Source: Spirosoma fluviale
GTDB taxonomy: Bacteria; Bacteroidota; Bacteroidia; Cytophagales; Flexibacteraceae
Direction of reading: 5' to 3'
Assembly: GCA_945883425.1 (NCBI GenBank)
Contig: CAMCXM010000015.1
Span: 1 to 38,342 of the forward strand
DNA length: 38,342 bases
Part shown: positions 1 through 9,060 of the stretch, in pieces
How the letters are laid out: every line of letters starts with the position of its first letter
Position numbering within the stretch: position 1 is the stretch's first letter
Program-made: the position numbers and the translations under genes
Notes under the pieces: model-generated
Seen by the model: only the letters and a program-made list of their open reading frames with translations
Database searches by the model: none
What the model was told of the DNA's origin: nothing

Positions 1-309
1 AACTTCGCCATACGTGTAAACTCCAAAAATCCAGCCATAGTTCACCCCAATCATTTCAATGAAAATTCCGAAAATGAATACCAAAAGTCCAAACTTGAAA
101 AAGCCGGCCGTATATTCTGATTGGTATTTGAACGTGATGAGTGCTGTAAAAATCAGATTGATTGGAACCAGGTCCAACGTGATCTGGTAGAGTCCGCCTT
201 TTGAAAACTGAAGGATGGCTGCTCCCGTGATGTGAAATAAGGCTATGATTCCCAGAGCAATTTTTTCTTCCAAAGAATCCTTTTTCAGAGAGCGTTTTTG
301 TTTAGTCAA
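1..309 (-). CDS. Carotenoid biosynthesis protein (DUF422/CruF-like), partial
   Basis: The minus strand is open from the left window edge up to a TTG at 309 and encodes at least 103 residues of a membrane protein. I read hydrophobic helices followed by the stretch IEMIGVNYGWIFGVYTYGEV, which matches my memory of the DUF422 carotenoid-biosynthesis family (CruF-like hydratases) common in pigmented Bacteroidota. The C-terminus lies beyond base 1. There is no ATG in frame: TTG at 309 is the most natural start, placing KQKR just before the first helix; GTG at 378 and TTG at 363 are alternatives, below an in-frame TAG at 412-414. It diverges from the act operon. The family call rests on this short conserved region, so the exact reaction is not certain. 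Confidence 0.68.
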   Translation of the reverse strand, partial: MTKQKRSLKKDSLEEKIALGIIALFHITGAAILQFSKGGLYQITLDLVPINLIFTALITFKYQSEYTAGFFKFGLLVFIFGIFIEMIGVNYGWIFGVYTYGEV

Positions 310-530
310 ATTTTTTGGAGGTAATGAGGACTGCAAAACAAGGGATAGTTGGTATTCTGCCAAAAATAACGGGAACACTTCAGGTTCATTCCGCCTTTGT
401 TTAGAATTATTCTAAATAATTTCATATTTTAAATAGCCCGTTTCCGGTTTCATTCCCATAAATTACACAAAATCAGGTAGATGAACTAAATGAATGATAA
501 TTATCAGATGAATAAATATTTCACAGAAGG

Positions 531-561
531 TTTGTTCCTTACCTCTTCACCTTTACTTTTG
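531..561 (+). promoter_or_regulatory. Bacteroidota-type promoter for the act/cox operon
   Basis: TTTG at 531-534, a 19-base spacer, then TACTTTTG at 554-561. This matches the Bacteroidota primary sigma-factor consensus (TTTG, N19, TAnnTTTG) at every fixed position. Transcription should start a few bases after 561, giving a leader of roughly 35-40 bases before the actA ATG at 604. No equally good element was seen for the divergent carotenoid gene. Confidence 0.75.
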
Positions 562-590
562 CGGCAGTAAAATGGAGTTTCCGTTTAATG

Positions 591-603
591 ATCACAAAGT
601 GAT
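591..603. promoter_or_regulatory. Short inverted repeat abutting the actA start codon
   Basis: ATCAC-AAA-GTGAT is a perfect 5-bp inverted repeat with a 3-base spacer, ending on the base before the actA ATG. It lies inside the predicted leader, so it could be an operator or a small mRNA hairpin limiting translation initiation. Five-bp arms can arise by chance, so the role is speculative. Confidence 0.3.
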
Positions 604-1887
604 ATGAATCAACGACTTACAAGTCAAATAGTAAGATTTTCTTTCTCATTCCTGTTTTGTCTGGGTCTATTGACCCCCAGATTTTCACACGCTGACAGTA
701 CTGCTGTAGCCGCTGCGGGTGCTCCCGCACCAGCCGTAGCAGCAGCCGGAGGGGGTGATGCCGTCGGAGGAGAAGCGGTTTTTAAAGCCAATTGTAAACA
801 GTGTCACGCCATCAACGATGTGGTTGTTGGACCTGCTTTGAAGGATGCTCACAAGCGTTGGCCCAGCAAAGAAAAGATGGCTGGTTTCATTAAGTATCCA
901 CAAAAGGTGATTGATGGTGGAAATGCGTACGCCAAAGGCTTGTATGACAAATACAAGCAGTATATGCCAAACCATGATTTCCTTACTGACGGTGATATCG
1001 ACAATGTGATCGCTTACATTGTAAAAGAAAGTGAGAATCCGACTGTCGCCAAAGAAGAGACGAAGGTAGGACCATCAAGTCCTGAAAAAGGATCTGATGA
1101 AGGTTCCGGGCTACTTGCTCCGGTAATTGCCATCCTTTTGGTGACTCTGTCGGTTGTCATCGTATTGTTATTGGTCGTAATCAATCTGGTTTCCAAAATT
1201 CTGGGTCAGAAACGAGAAGATCTAAATGAAAGCGACATTGATCAACTGGAGGGTGATATCAACTGGAGCATCTTGTTCAATCACCCATTGTTTAAAGGTG
1301 TGGTCGCCTTTGTTTTTGTTGTAATGATAGGAAAGGTAGTCTTTGACAAATTCTATTCCATCGGAATTCAGCAGGGATATGCGCCTGATCAACCAATAGC
1401 TTTCTCGCACAAACTGCATGCCGGCATGTATGAGATTGACTGTAATTACTGTCACACTGGAGTGAACAAAGGAAAATCAGCAACCATTCCAGCTGCCAAC
1501 GTTTGTATGAACTGCCACAATGTGATCAAAACAGAATCACCTCAGATCAAAAAAATCTGGAATGCAGTGGAAAATAACCAACCCATCAAATGGGTTCGTA
1601 TTCACAACCTTCCGGATTTGGCCTACTTCAACCACGCCCAGCACGTCAAAGTGGGAGGAATCGAATGTGAAAAATGTCACGGTCCGATTAAAGAGATGGA
1701 AGTTGTTCAGCAACATTCCCCGCTCACAATGGGATGGTGTATCAATTGCCACCGCGAGACAGTCGTCAAAACGGAAGGCAATGCGTATTATGATAAGATG
1801 GTTGAAATACACCAGGCCAATCATGGAACTAAAAAACTAAAGGTAGAAGATATCGGAGGGTTGGAGTGTTCCAAGTGTCATTATTAA
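604..1887 (+). CDS. actA: Alternative complex III multiheme cytochrome c subunit ActA
   Basis: ActA carries electrons from menaquinol oxidation through a chain of c-type hemes on the outer face of the cytoplasmic membrane. The 427-residue protein has an N-terminal signal or anchor helix (about 8-24), an Ala/Gly/Pro-rich linker, and a class I cytochrome c domain with CKQCH at 64-68 and a likely Met121 ligand. Two membrane helices follow (about 170-197 and 231-248). The C-terminal domain has five more CXXCH motifs at 280, 301, 355, 379 and 422, the last only one residue from the end. Six heme sites in total is one more than the pentaheme ActA usually described. It is the first gene of the respiratory operon, under the promoter at 531-561, with actB starting 30 bases downstream. 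Confidence 0.93.
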   Translation: MNQRLTSQIVRFSFSFLFCLGLLTPRFSHADSTAVAAAGAPAPAVAAAGGGDAVGGEAVFKANCKQCHAINDVVVGPALKDAHKRWPSKEKMAGFIKYPQKVIDGGNAYAKGLYDKYKQYMPNHDFLTDGDIDNVIAYIVKESENPTVAKEETKVGPSSPEKGSDEGSGLLAPVIAILLVTLSVVIVLLLVVINLVSKILGQKREDLNESDIDQLEGDINWSILFNHPLFKGVVAFVFVVMIGKVVFDKFYSIGIQQGYAPDQPIAFSHKLHAGMYEIDCNYCHTGVNKGKSATIPAANVCMNCHNVIKTESPQIKKIWNAVENNQPIKWVRIHNLPDLAYFNHAQHVKVGGIECEKCHGPIKEMEVVQQHSPLTMGWCINCHRETVVKTEGNAYYDKMVEIHQANHGTKKLKVEDIGGLECSKCHY

Positions 1888-1917
1888 TCAATCAGAAAAA
1901 GGCAACAAGTATTTGCG

Positions 1918-4900
1918 ATGAGCAATAATAATCAAACGATTTATTGGAGAGGCTACGAAGAACTAACCAATGATCTGGAGTTCGTAAAGAATGCCGATCA
2001 GGAGTTCAATTTGCCGTCGGATGAAGAAAAATCTTCTTTCTCCGATCGAAGAGATTTTCTGAAAGTCCTGGGATTTGGGGTCGCTGCTGTGTCACTGGCT
2101 GCTTGTGAAGCACCTGTGAAACATGCCATCCCGTTCCTGAACAAACCGGAAGAATATGATCCAGGCGTAGCCAACTACTACGCATCTACATTTTTCGACG
2201 GTGGTGACTATGCCTCTATTCTGGTGAAAACCCGTGACGGTCGTCCTGTTAAAGTTGAAGGAAACAAATTGTCTTCCATTACGAACGGAGGAACCAGTGT
2301 AAAAACACAAGCATCCGTTCTTGGGCTGTATGACAATAACCGTTATCAGAATCCGAAGAAAGGAGGTGCCAACACTACATGGGAGGCTCTCGATCAGGAA
2401 GTGAAACAAGGGCTGGAAGCAGCCAAATTAGCCGGACAGCCAATTTATTTGGTTTCCGGATCCAACATCAGCCCTTCTTCAAATGCTGCTATTGCCTCAT
2501 TCGCATCTGCATTTGGTTCAACGGTGAAGCATATTCAGTATGATGCCTTCTCATCACATGGATTACTCGAGGCGAGTAAGGAAGTTTCAGGCAACCGTGT
2601 TTTGCCTGGTTATGATTTTTCCCAGGCAAAAGTAGTCGTGAGTTTGGGAGCCGATTTCCTTGGATCCTGGCTTTCATCCACTGAATACAGTCGCCAGTTC
2701 GCCAAAACCCGGCGTGTGAGTCCGACAAATAAGCAAATGTCCCGTCTGTTTGTTTTTGAATCCCTCATGTCGATGACGGGTGCAAACGCAGATTACCGGA
2801 CCAATATTCGTCCATCTGAAAAAGGACTGGTTGCAGCAGCTTTATATAATGAAGTTGCGAAACTTGTTGGCGGAACTCCAGTTGAAACTTCTGCACCTTC
2901 AACAAATCGATATATCAAACAAGCCGCCGAACAACTGGTGGCCCATAGAGGTGCCGGTCTGGTAGTTGATGGCTCAAATGATAAAAACGTTCAGAAACTG
3001 GTTCTTCAACTGAATCATCTTCTCGGTAATTTCGGAAAGACAATTTCTTTCGCTTCTCCCGCTTTGATCAAAAGAGGATCTGATTCCGATATGAATCAGT
3101 TTGTGGATGCACTCAATGCAGGTCAGGCAGGTGCAGTTCTTTTCATGAACTGTAATCCAGTTTATGATCATCCAAGAGGTGGGGAGATTAAGGCAGGTAT
3201 TTCAAAGGCAGGTCTTTCTCTTTCCTTTGCATACGCTCCGGATGAGACAGCCGCATCTTGCAAGCTGATTGCTCCAAATCACTATTTCCTTGAATCATGG
3301 GGTGATGCAGAACCGAAGAAAAATTGTTACTCTCTGGTTCAGCCAGCTATTTCGCCGATTTATAAGACCCGGCAGGCGGAAGAATCACTTCTTACCTGGG
3401 CTGGACAGACTACATCCTATTACGAATTCGTAAAATCTTATTGGAAATCAAATCTATACCCACTTCAGAAATATGGGTATGGTAATTTTAAAGACTTCTG
3501 GAATTACAGCCTTCACGATGGAGTTTTTGAAGTGAATGGAGCTAATCCAAGAACTATAGCTTCCGCTCCTTCAGCAGGTGATTCAACAGCGGTTGCTTCT
3601 GTTGCTCCCGCTCCGGTTATTATTTCCGGTCCAGAGCCAGCGATGAATTTTGATATGTCCGGAGTGTCAGCTGGCATTTCAACAGACTACAAAGTATCCA
3701 ACAGTGGTTTTGATCTTGTGGTGTATGAGAAAGTCGGTATGGGTACTGGTGCCCAGGCAAATAATCCTTGGCTTCAGGAGTTTCCTGATCCGGTAACCCG
3801 TGCCTGCTGGGAGAATTATCTGGTCATTCCGGTTGCACTGGCCAAGACATTGGGTCTTAAGGTAACCGAAGGAAAGACAATAAAAGTCAATCTGAAAGCG
3901 GGTGGTAAATCAATTGCTGTTCCTGCCTTGGTTCAGCCAGGACAAAATAGTGGAACTGTAGGTTTAGCCATTGGATATGGAAGGACCGAAACAGGAAAAA
4001 CCGGTAAGGATGTTGGAGTAAATGCCTATCCTTTGGTGAAATTCCTGAACGGTGCACTTAACTTTACTGTAAATGGTGTTTCCGTTGAAGCGAATGGAGC
4101 TGAACATTTAGTTGCACACGTTCAAACGCACCACACCGTAATGGGTCGTCCGGTTATTCAGGAAACAACCCTTGAAAAGTATTCTAAGAATGCGGCTGAT
4201 GGTCGTTTCTTTCCGAAAATTACGACTGTTAACGGCGAAGAACCTGCTTCGGCTTTCTCACTTTGGTTCAATGATGAAGAAGCCAGAATGAATAACAAGC
4301 CAGAGGAATTAGAAGGAACCACCAACGAAAGAGCGAAAGGTCCAAATAAACGTCCAAACCATCAGTGGAGCATGGTCGTTGACCTGAACACTTGTTTTGG
4401 TTGCGGAGCTTGTGTAGTTGCCTGTCAATCAGAAAACAATGTGCCTGTTGTTGGTAAGCAGGAAGTTCTGAACAGAAGGGAAATGCACTGGATCCGGATC
4501 GACCGGTACTACTCTTCCGACATGTCGAAGGAGAAAGCTAAGAAAGAATCTGTTGGTATGCTGGATATGTATGATGCAATGGAAGTTGCGTCTGATGATC
4601 CTGAAGTGGTTTTCCAGCCTCTTATGTGCCAGCATTGTAATAATGCACCTTGCGAAACTGTGTGTCCGGTTCTGGCAACAACACACAGTACGGAAGGTTT
4701 GAATCAGATGACCTACAATCGTTGCATCGGAACACGATATTGTGCAAACAACTGTCCTTATAAAGTCCGTCGTTTCAACTGGTTCAGTTATCCTGAAAAC
4801 AAGGAGTTTGATTACAACGTCAACAACAACCTTGGTAAAATGGTATTGAATCCGGATGTAACGGTTCGTGCCAGAGGTGTTATGGAAAAATGTTCGATGT

Positions 4901-5154
4901 GTGTGCAGCGTATTCAGGAAGGTAAACTCTACGCCAAGAAAGAAGGACGTCGTCCGGTGGATGGAGAAATCATTACGGCATGTGCGCAGGCTTGTCCGAC
5001 AGAGGCCATCACATTTGGAGATTTGTCGAATAAAGAAAGCAAGTTATACAAACTGCTTTCAGAGCACAAAGACGGTCGGGCTTACACCCTGCTGGAGGAA
5101 ATAAATACACGGCCATCAGTGGTCTACTTAACTAAAATCAGAAACAAAGCATAA
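1918..5154 (+). CDS. actB: Alternative complex III iron-sulfur subunit ActB
   Basis: This 1078-residue subunit joins a molybdopterin-oxidoreductase-like domain (lacking an evident cofactor role in ACIII) to a C-terminal ferredoxin-like domain. A Tat-type segment RRDFLKVLGFG lies near residue 43, followed by a lipobox-like SLAAC. Cysteine groups are CFGCGACVVAC (826-836), CQHCNNAPCETVC (904-916), CIGTRYCANNC (936-946) and CSMC plus CAQAC near residues 990-1025. The third group has Thr where a fourth Cys would sit, so 15 cysteines fit three [4Fe-4S] and one [3Fe-4S] cluster, the set reported for Rhodothermus ACIII. It would relay electrons within the complex. actC starts 12 bases downstream. 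Confidence 0.95.
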   Translation: MSNNNQTIYWRGYEELTNDLEFVKNADQEFNLPSDEEKSSFSDRRDFLKVLGFGVAAVSLAACEAPVKHAIPFLNKPEEYDPGVANYYASTFFDGGDYASILVKTRDGRPVKVEGNKLSSITNGGTSVKTQASVLGLYDNNRYQNPKKGGANTTWEALDQEVKQGLEAAKLAGQPIYLVSGSNISPSSNAAIASFASAFGSTVKHIQYDAFSSHGLLEASKEVSGNRVLPGYDFSQAKVVVSLGADFLGSWLSSTEYSRQFAKTRRVSPTNKQMSRLFVFESLMSMTGANADYRTNIRPSEKGLVAAALYNEVAKLVGGTPVETSAPSTNRYIKQAAEQLVAHRGAGLVVDGSNDKNVQKLVLQLNHLLGNFGKTISFASPALIKRGSDSDMNQFVDALNAGQAGAVLFMNCNPVYDHPRGGEIKAGISKAGLSLSFAYAPDETAASCKLIAPNHYFLESWGDAEPKKNCYSLVQPAISPIYKTRQAEESLLTWAGQTTSYYEFVKSYWKSNLYPLQKYGYGNFKDFWNYSLHDGVFEVNGANPRTIASAPSAGDSTAVASVAPAPVIISGPEPAMNFDMSGVSAGISTDYKVSNSGFDLVVYEKVGMGTGAQANNPWLQEFPDPVTRACWENYLVIPVALAKTLGLKVTEGKTIKVNLKAGGKSIAVPALVQPGQNSGTVGLAIGYGRTETGKTGKDVGVNAYPLVKFLNGALNFTVNGVSVEANGAEHLVAHVQTHHTVMGRPVIQETTLEKYSKNAADGRFFPKITTVNGEEPASAFSLWFNDEEARMNNKPEELEGTTNERAKGPNKRPNHQWSMVVDLNTCFGCGACVVACQSENNVPVVGKQEVLNRREMHWIRIDRYYSSDMSKEKAKKESVGMLDMYDAMEVASDDPEVVFQPLMCQHCNNAPCETVCPVLATTHSTEGLNQMTYNRCIGTRYCANNCPYKVRRFNWFSYPENKEFDYNVNNNLGKMVLNPDVTVRARGVMEKCSMCVQRIQEGKLYAKKEGRRPVDGEIITACAQACPTEAITFGDLSNKESKLYKLLSEHKDGRAYTLLEEINTRPSVVYLTKIRNKA

Positions 5155-5166
5155 AGAAGAAATCAA

Positions 5167-6582
5167 ATGAATGTTACTTCTTCTGTAAGAGAGCCACTTA
5201 TCAACGGTGGGAAAACCTGGGCGGATATCACCAATGATATTTGTCGTCAGGTAGAAGGCAAGCCTTCAAAAAGTTGGATTGTTGCCTTTACCATTTCTGT
5301 TCTCCTTCTCGGGGTCGGTGTTTTCTGCGTGATGTACACGTGGTTCGTCGGAATCGGTGTTTGGGGATTGAATAAAACGGTAGGATGGGCCTGGGATATC
5401 ACCAACTTCGTTTGGTGGGTAGGTATTGGTCACGCAGGAACCCTTATTTCCGCGATTCTTCTCCTGTTCCGTCAAAAGTGGAGAACTTCCATTAACCGTG
5501 CAGCAGAGGCAATGACGATCTTTGCCGTATTATGCGCTGCATCCTTCATTTTGTTGCACATGGGTCGTCCATGGTTGGGTCATTGGGCTCTACCATTGGG
5601 AAATACCTATGGCTCACTTTGGGTGAACTTTTACTCACCACTCGTATGGGACGTTTTTGCGATTTCTACTTATCTGACTGTATCCGTTGTTTTCTGGTAC
5701 ATTGGTCTCATTCCTGATCTTGCAACCATCCGTGACAGGGCCACCAATAAAGTTTCCCGCCTTATTTATGGAATTATGGCTTTTGGTTGGAATGGTGCTG
5801 CCAAGGATTGGTCCCGTTTTGAAGCGGTATCTTTGGTTCTGGCAGGATTGTCAACTCCGCTGGTACTTTCAGTACACACGATTGTAAGTTTTGACTTTGC
5901 TACCTCGGTTGTTCCAGGATGGCACACCACCATCTTCCCGCCATACTTTGTGGCAGGAGCGATTTTCTCCGGTTTTGCAATGGTGTTAACATTGATGCTG
6001 ATAACCCGGAAGGTGTTTAAACTGGAAGATTACATCACGCTGGCTCACGTCGAGTCTATGAATAAAGTGATTACCCTGACAGGATCGATAGTAGGTGTTG
6101 CGTACATAACAGAGTTTTTTATTGCCTGGTACAGCGGAGTTGAATATGAAGGTTACGCCTTCATTAACCGTGCTACCGGACCTTACTGGTGGTCATATTG
6201 GGCTATGATGACTTGTAATGTTGTGTCGCCACAATTGTTCTGGTTCCGTTCAGTGCGGAGAAGCATTCTGGCCACTTTTGTCCTTTCGATAATTGTGAAC
6301 ATTGGAATGTGGTTCGAACGGTTTGTAATCATTGTAACTTCCCTTCACAGAGATTACGTTCCTTCCAGCTGGGCGTATTTTTCTCCAACCTGGTTCGACA
6401 TTGGTGATTATGCCAACTCCTTCGGACTTTTCTTCACTCTGTTCCTTTTGTTCTCTAAATTCCTTCCTGTTATCAATATGGCAGAGGTAAAAGCGATTTT
6501 GAAATCAGCAGGAGATACACAAACAGGACAGGGAAAAGGTCAGTCTACAGTTTCATCCGATAAGTCTGTTTCTTCTCATTAA
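5167..6582 (+). CDS. actC: Alternative complex III quinol-binding membrane subunit ActC (NrfD-like)
   Basis: ActC is an NrfD/PsrC-family integral membrane protein of 471 residues, thought to hold the menaquinol oxidation site. The sequence shows about ten hydrophobic helices from about residue 40 to 445, with conserved stretches such as [20 protein letters not shown] and [19 protein letters not shown] that are typical of the ACIII NrfD subunits. The C-terminal tail (after about 450) is polar and rich in Gly, Gln and Ser and is unlikely to be structural. It is paralogous to ActF. It lies between actB and actD with gaps of 12 and 9 bases, so it is surely co-transcribed. Confidence 0.95.
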   Translation: MNVTSSVREPLINGGKTWADITNDICRQVEGKPSKSWIVAFTISVLLLGVGVFCVMYTWFVGIGVWGLNKTVGWAWDITNFVWWVGIGHAGTLISAILLLFRQKWRTSINRAAEAMTIFAVLCAASFILLHMGRPWLGHWALPLGNTYGSLWVNFYSPLVWDVFAISTYLTVSVVFWYIGLIPDLATIRDRATNKVSRLIYGIMAFGWNGAAKDWSRFEAVSLVLAGLSTPLVLSVHTIVSFDFATSVVPGWHTTIFPPYFVAGAIFSGFAMVLTLMLITRKVFKLEDYITLAHVESMNKVITLTGSIVGVAYITEFFIAWYSGVEYEGYAFINRATGPYWWSYWAMMTCNVVSPQLFWFRSVRRSILATFVLSIIVNIGMWFERFVIIVTSLHRDYVPSSWAYFSPTWFDIGDYANSFGLFFTLFLLFSKFLPVINMAEVKAILKSAGDTQTGQGKGQSTVSSDKSVSSH

Positions 6583-6591
6583 TACGAAGTC

Positions 6592-7131
6592 ATGTCAGAA
6601 GTTAAAAGTTATTTAGTAGGTGTTTTCGACGATGATGATGTTTTGTTGGGTGCCATCAAAACACTTCGTGAGAAGGGAGCTAAAATAGTAGAAGCTTTCA
6701 CACCATTTCCTGTTCATGGAATTGATCCTGCTTTGGGCATCAAACGCAGCAGACTTCCACAGGCTGCATTTATTTTTGGAGCTACCGGAACAACCTGTGC
6801 CTTGACCCTTCAGATCGCCACTCTTGGATTTGATTGGCCAATGAACATTGGTGGTAAACCAAATCTTGCTTTCCCGGCCTTCATACCAGTAAGTTTTGAA
6901 TTAACTGTATTATTTGCTGCACTTGGTATGGTCGGAACTTTCTTGTTGGCATCTGGTCTGGGACCAGGTTCCCAGAAGACTGTTTTTGATCCAAGAAGCT
7001 CGGATGACAAGTTTATTCTGGTTTTTGATCTGGAGAAAAATTCTCAGTTTTCAACTGAGGAGCTAACTAAGATGATCAAAGATTCCGGTGCATCAGAAGT
7101 TAATATTAAAGACATTGTTGAAAAGCATTAA
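6592..7131 (+). CDS. actD: Alternative complex III subunit ActD (DUF3341)
   Basis: This 179-residue protein matches the DUF3341 family, the ActD subunit. The N-terminal soluble part begins with the typical VGVFDDDDVLLGAIKTLREKG, followed by FTPFPVHGIDPALG. Two membrane helices follow (about residues 60-80 and 100-124) and a short soluble C-terminal domain. ActD is a structural membrane subunit with no cofactor. It starts 9 bases after actC; its stop (7129-7131) is followed one base later by the actE start. Confidence 0.93.
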   Translation: MSEVKSYLVGVFDDDDVLLGAIKTLREKGAKIVEAFTPFPVHGIDPALGIKRSRLPQAAFIFGATGTTCALTLQIATLGFDWPMNIGGKPNLAFPAFIPVSFELTVLFAALGMVGTFLLASGLGPGSQKTVFDPRSSDDKFILVFDLEKNSQFSTEELTKMIKDSGASEVNIKDIVEKH

Positions 7132-7132
7132 A

Positions 7133-7747
7133 ATGAAGTTTATATATTCAATTCTCGTCCTTACAGGAACTTCGCTTTTGTTTGGATGCAGTAAAGATCC
7201 GAATGATCCAGGTTTGGAGTATGCCCCTCAGATGGCACATGCAATTGCATTTGAGCCTTTCAGCCAGGTGACGGACACCAATTCTGAATTTTATAATACC
7301 ATCAATGTAAATTCCGGCGGGCAAAATTTACGTTTGCCAGCTTCTGGAACCATTGCCAGAAAGCACTATTCTGGTATGGCAAAAGGTGAGCTTGCCAAAG
7401 ATATTTACCAATACAATATTCCGGCTGATAGTCTGGATTATGCGGCCAAGGTATTAATTAATCCAATTCCTCTTTCGCCGGGAGTTGTTGAAGAAGGAAA
7501 AGTACTGTACGGACGATATTGCCAGGCTTGTCATGGTGAGGGTGGTCTTGGAGATGGAAAAGTTGCGGATCAGTACAAAGGGGTGGCCAATCTTGTGGCT
7601 AAATCAAAGACTGTTACAGAGGGTCATATTTTCCATGTTATTACCTATGGAGTTCGCAGGATGTGGCCTCACGGTTCTCAAGTCAATTCGGACGAGAGAT
7701 GGAAAATTGTTCATTACGTTAAATCATTAGGAAACACACCACAATAA
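7133..7747 (+). CDS. actE: Alternative complex III monoheme cytochrome c lipoprotein ActE
   Basis: I place the start at ATG 7133, one base after the actD stop, because this gives a clean lipoprotein signal with Cys19 in LLFGC. A longer in-frame opening from 7088 would overlap actD and bury that signal. The 204-residue protein has one heme motif, CQACH at 130-134, followed by GEGGLGDGKVAD, typical of class I cytochrome c, and a C-terminal region with YGVRRMWPHGSQV that could supply the Met ligand. In ACIII, ActE is a lipid-anchored electron carrier next to ActA, and may deliver electrons to the oxidase. actF follows after 5 bases. Confidence 0.93.
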   Translation: MKFIYSILVLTGTSLLFGCSKDPNDPGLEYAPQMAHAIAFEPFSQVTDTNSEFYNTINVNSGGQNLRLPASGTIARKHYSGMAKGELAKDIYQYNIPADSLDYAAKVLINPIPLSPGVVEEGKVLYGRYCQACHGEGGLGDGKVADQYKGVANLVAKSKTVTEGHIFHVITYGVRRMWPHGSQVNSDERWKIVHYVKSLGNTPQ

Positions 7748-7752
7748 GTACA

Positions 7753-9045
7753 ATGGGATCTCATAGTCATACTCATTTTAACATGGATGAACGATACGAG
7801 TTCACGCCTGAGGCGAGAAAACGCGTATTGATGTGGTTGTTTATCGGTCTTGCCATGTTTGCGGCGGGTCTTGTTTGGATTATTATGGATTCAGGACATG
7901 GTGCTGAATCACATGGAGTGGCGTCTGCTCATGGAGCCCATGGAGGTGGTCATGCTGCACCTGGTTGGAAAGCACGTTTATCAGCTGTCTTGTGGCACAA
8001 TTCGATTTTCTTCACAGGAATTTCTCTGATCGGTGTGTTTTTCATAGCTGTGCAATATGTTGCATGGGCAGGTTGGTCTGTGTCAATTAAGCGTATTCCA
8101 GAAGCTTTTGGTTCGTTTCTTCCTTTCACTTTTGTAGCGATGGTTCTTACATTTTTGTTCGGAGGGCATGAAATCTTTCATTGGACTCACACAGATGTTG
8201 TAGCGCATGATGAGATTCTTCAAGGAAAAAGTGGATTCTTAAATACGCCGTTCTTCCTTGCAAGAATGGTTATCTTCTTTGGTCTGTGGTATTTTATCTG
8301 GACGATACTTAGGAAATACTCCAAGAGTGAAGATTTAGAAGGTGGTTTGAACTACTATAACCGATCGATCAATATTTCAGCGGTATTCCTTATTGTGTTT
8401 GGGGTTTCCACTTCTGTTTGTGCCTGGGATTGGACAATGTCCATAAACCCTCACTGGTACAGCACCTTGTTTGGTTGGTATCATTTTGCCAGCTGGTGGG
8501 TATCTGGTTTATCAGTGGTGACGCTCACGATCTTACTTTTGAAGGATAAGGGGCTTCTTTCCTGGGTGAATCAAAACCACCTTCATGATCTTGGAAAGTT
8601 TATGTTCGCGTTTTCTGTGTTCTGGACCTACCTTTGGGTTGCTCAGTTCCTCCTGATATACTATGCAAATATTCCAGAAGAGATCATCTATTTCAAGGAG
8701 AGAATGCACGGTAATAATGGCCATTACCGGGGTCTGTTTTTCTTTAATATTATTATAAACTTTTTGTTTCCGTTCTTGTTTTTGATGACAAGAGATGCGA
8801 AGCGACAGTTCATTTTACTTAAAATTGCTGCGATTGGTCTCCTAATGGGCCATTGGCTGGATTTTTATCTCATGATTATGCCTGGTGTAACGAAGGAAAA
8901 CAGTGGATTTGGACTTCTTGAGTTTGGTACTCTTACGGTCTTTGCTTCTGCTTTCATTTTTGTAATCAGTACGCAGATATCAAAACTGGGTCTTCTTGCT
9001 AAAAATCACCCGATGCTTCAGGAGTCATTACATCACGACATTTAA
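7753..9045 (+). CDS. actF: Alternative complex III membrane subunit ActF
   Basis: ActF is the second NrfD-like membrane subunit of ACIII, 430 residues with about ten hydrophobic helices. An N-terminal helix (about 25-43) is followed by a His/Gly/Ala-rich loop at about 51-72. Motifs such as WHNSIFFTGISLIGVFF, VCAWDWTMSINPHWYSTLFG and FSVFWTYLWVAQFLLIYYAN are characteristic of the ActF family. It is a structural subunit that packs against ActC; its role in quinol binding is unproven. It starts 5 bases after actE, and coxB begins 15 bases downstream, tying ACIII to its terminal oxidase. Confidence 0.93.
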   Translation: MGSHSHTHFNMDERYEFTPEARKRVLMWLFIGLAMFAAGLVWIIMDSGHGAESHGVASAHGAHGGGHAAPGWKARLSAVLWHNSIFFTGISLIGVFFIAVQYVAWAGWSVSIKRIPEAFGSFLPFTFVAMVLTFLFGGHEIFHWTHTDVVAHDEILQGKSGFLNTPFFLARMVIFFGLWYFIWTILRKYSKSEDLEGGLNYYNRSINISAVFLIVFGVSTSVCAWDWTMSINPHWYSTLFGWYHFASWWVSGLSVVTLTILLLKDKGLLSWVNQNHLHDLGKFMFAFSVFWTYLWVAQFLLIYYANIPEEIIYFKERMHGNNGHYRGLFFFNIIINFLFPFLFLMTRDAKRQFILLKIAAIGLLMGHWLDFYLMIMPGVTKENSGFGLLEFGTLTVFASAFIFVISTQISKLGLLAKNHPMLQESLHHDI

Positions 9046-9060
9046 CAGAAAAAAGATAGT

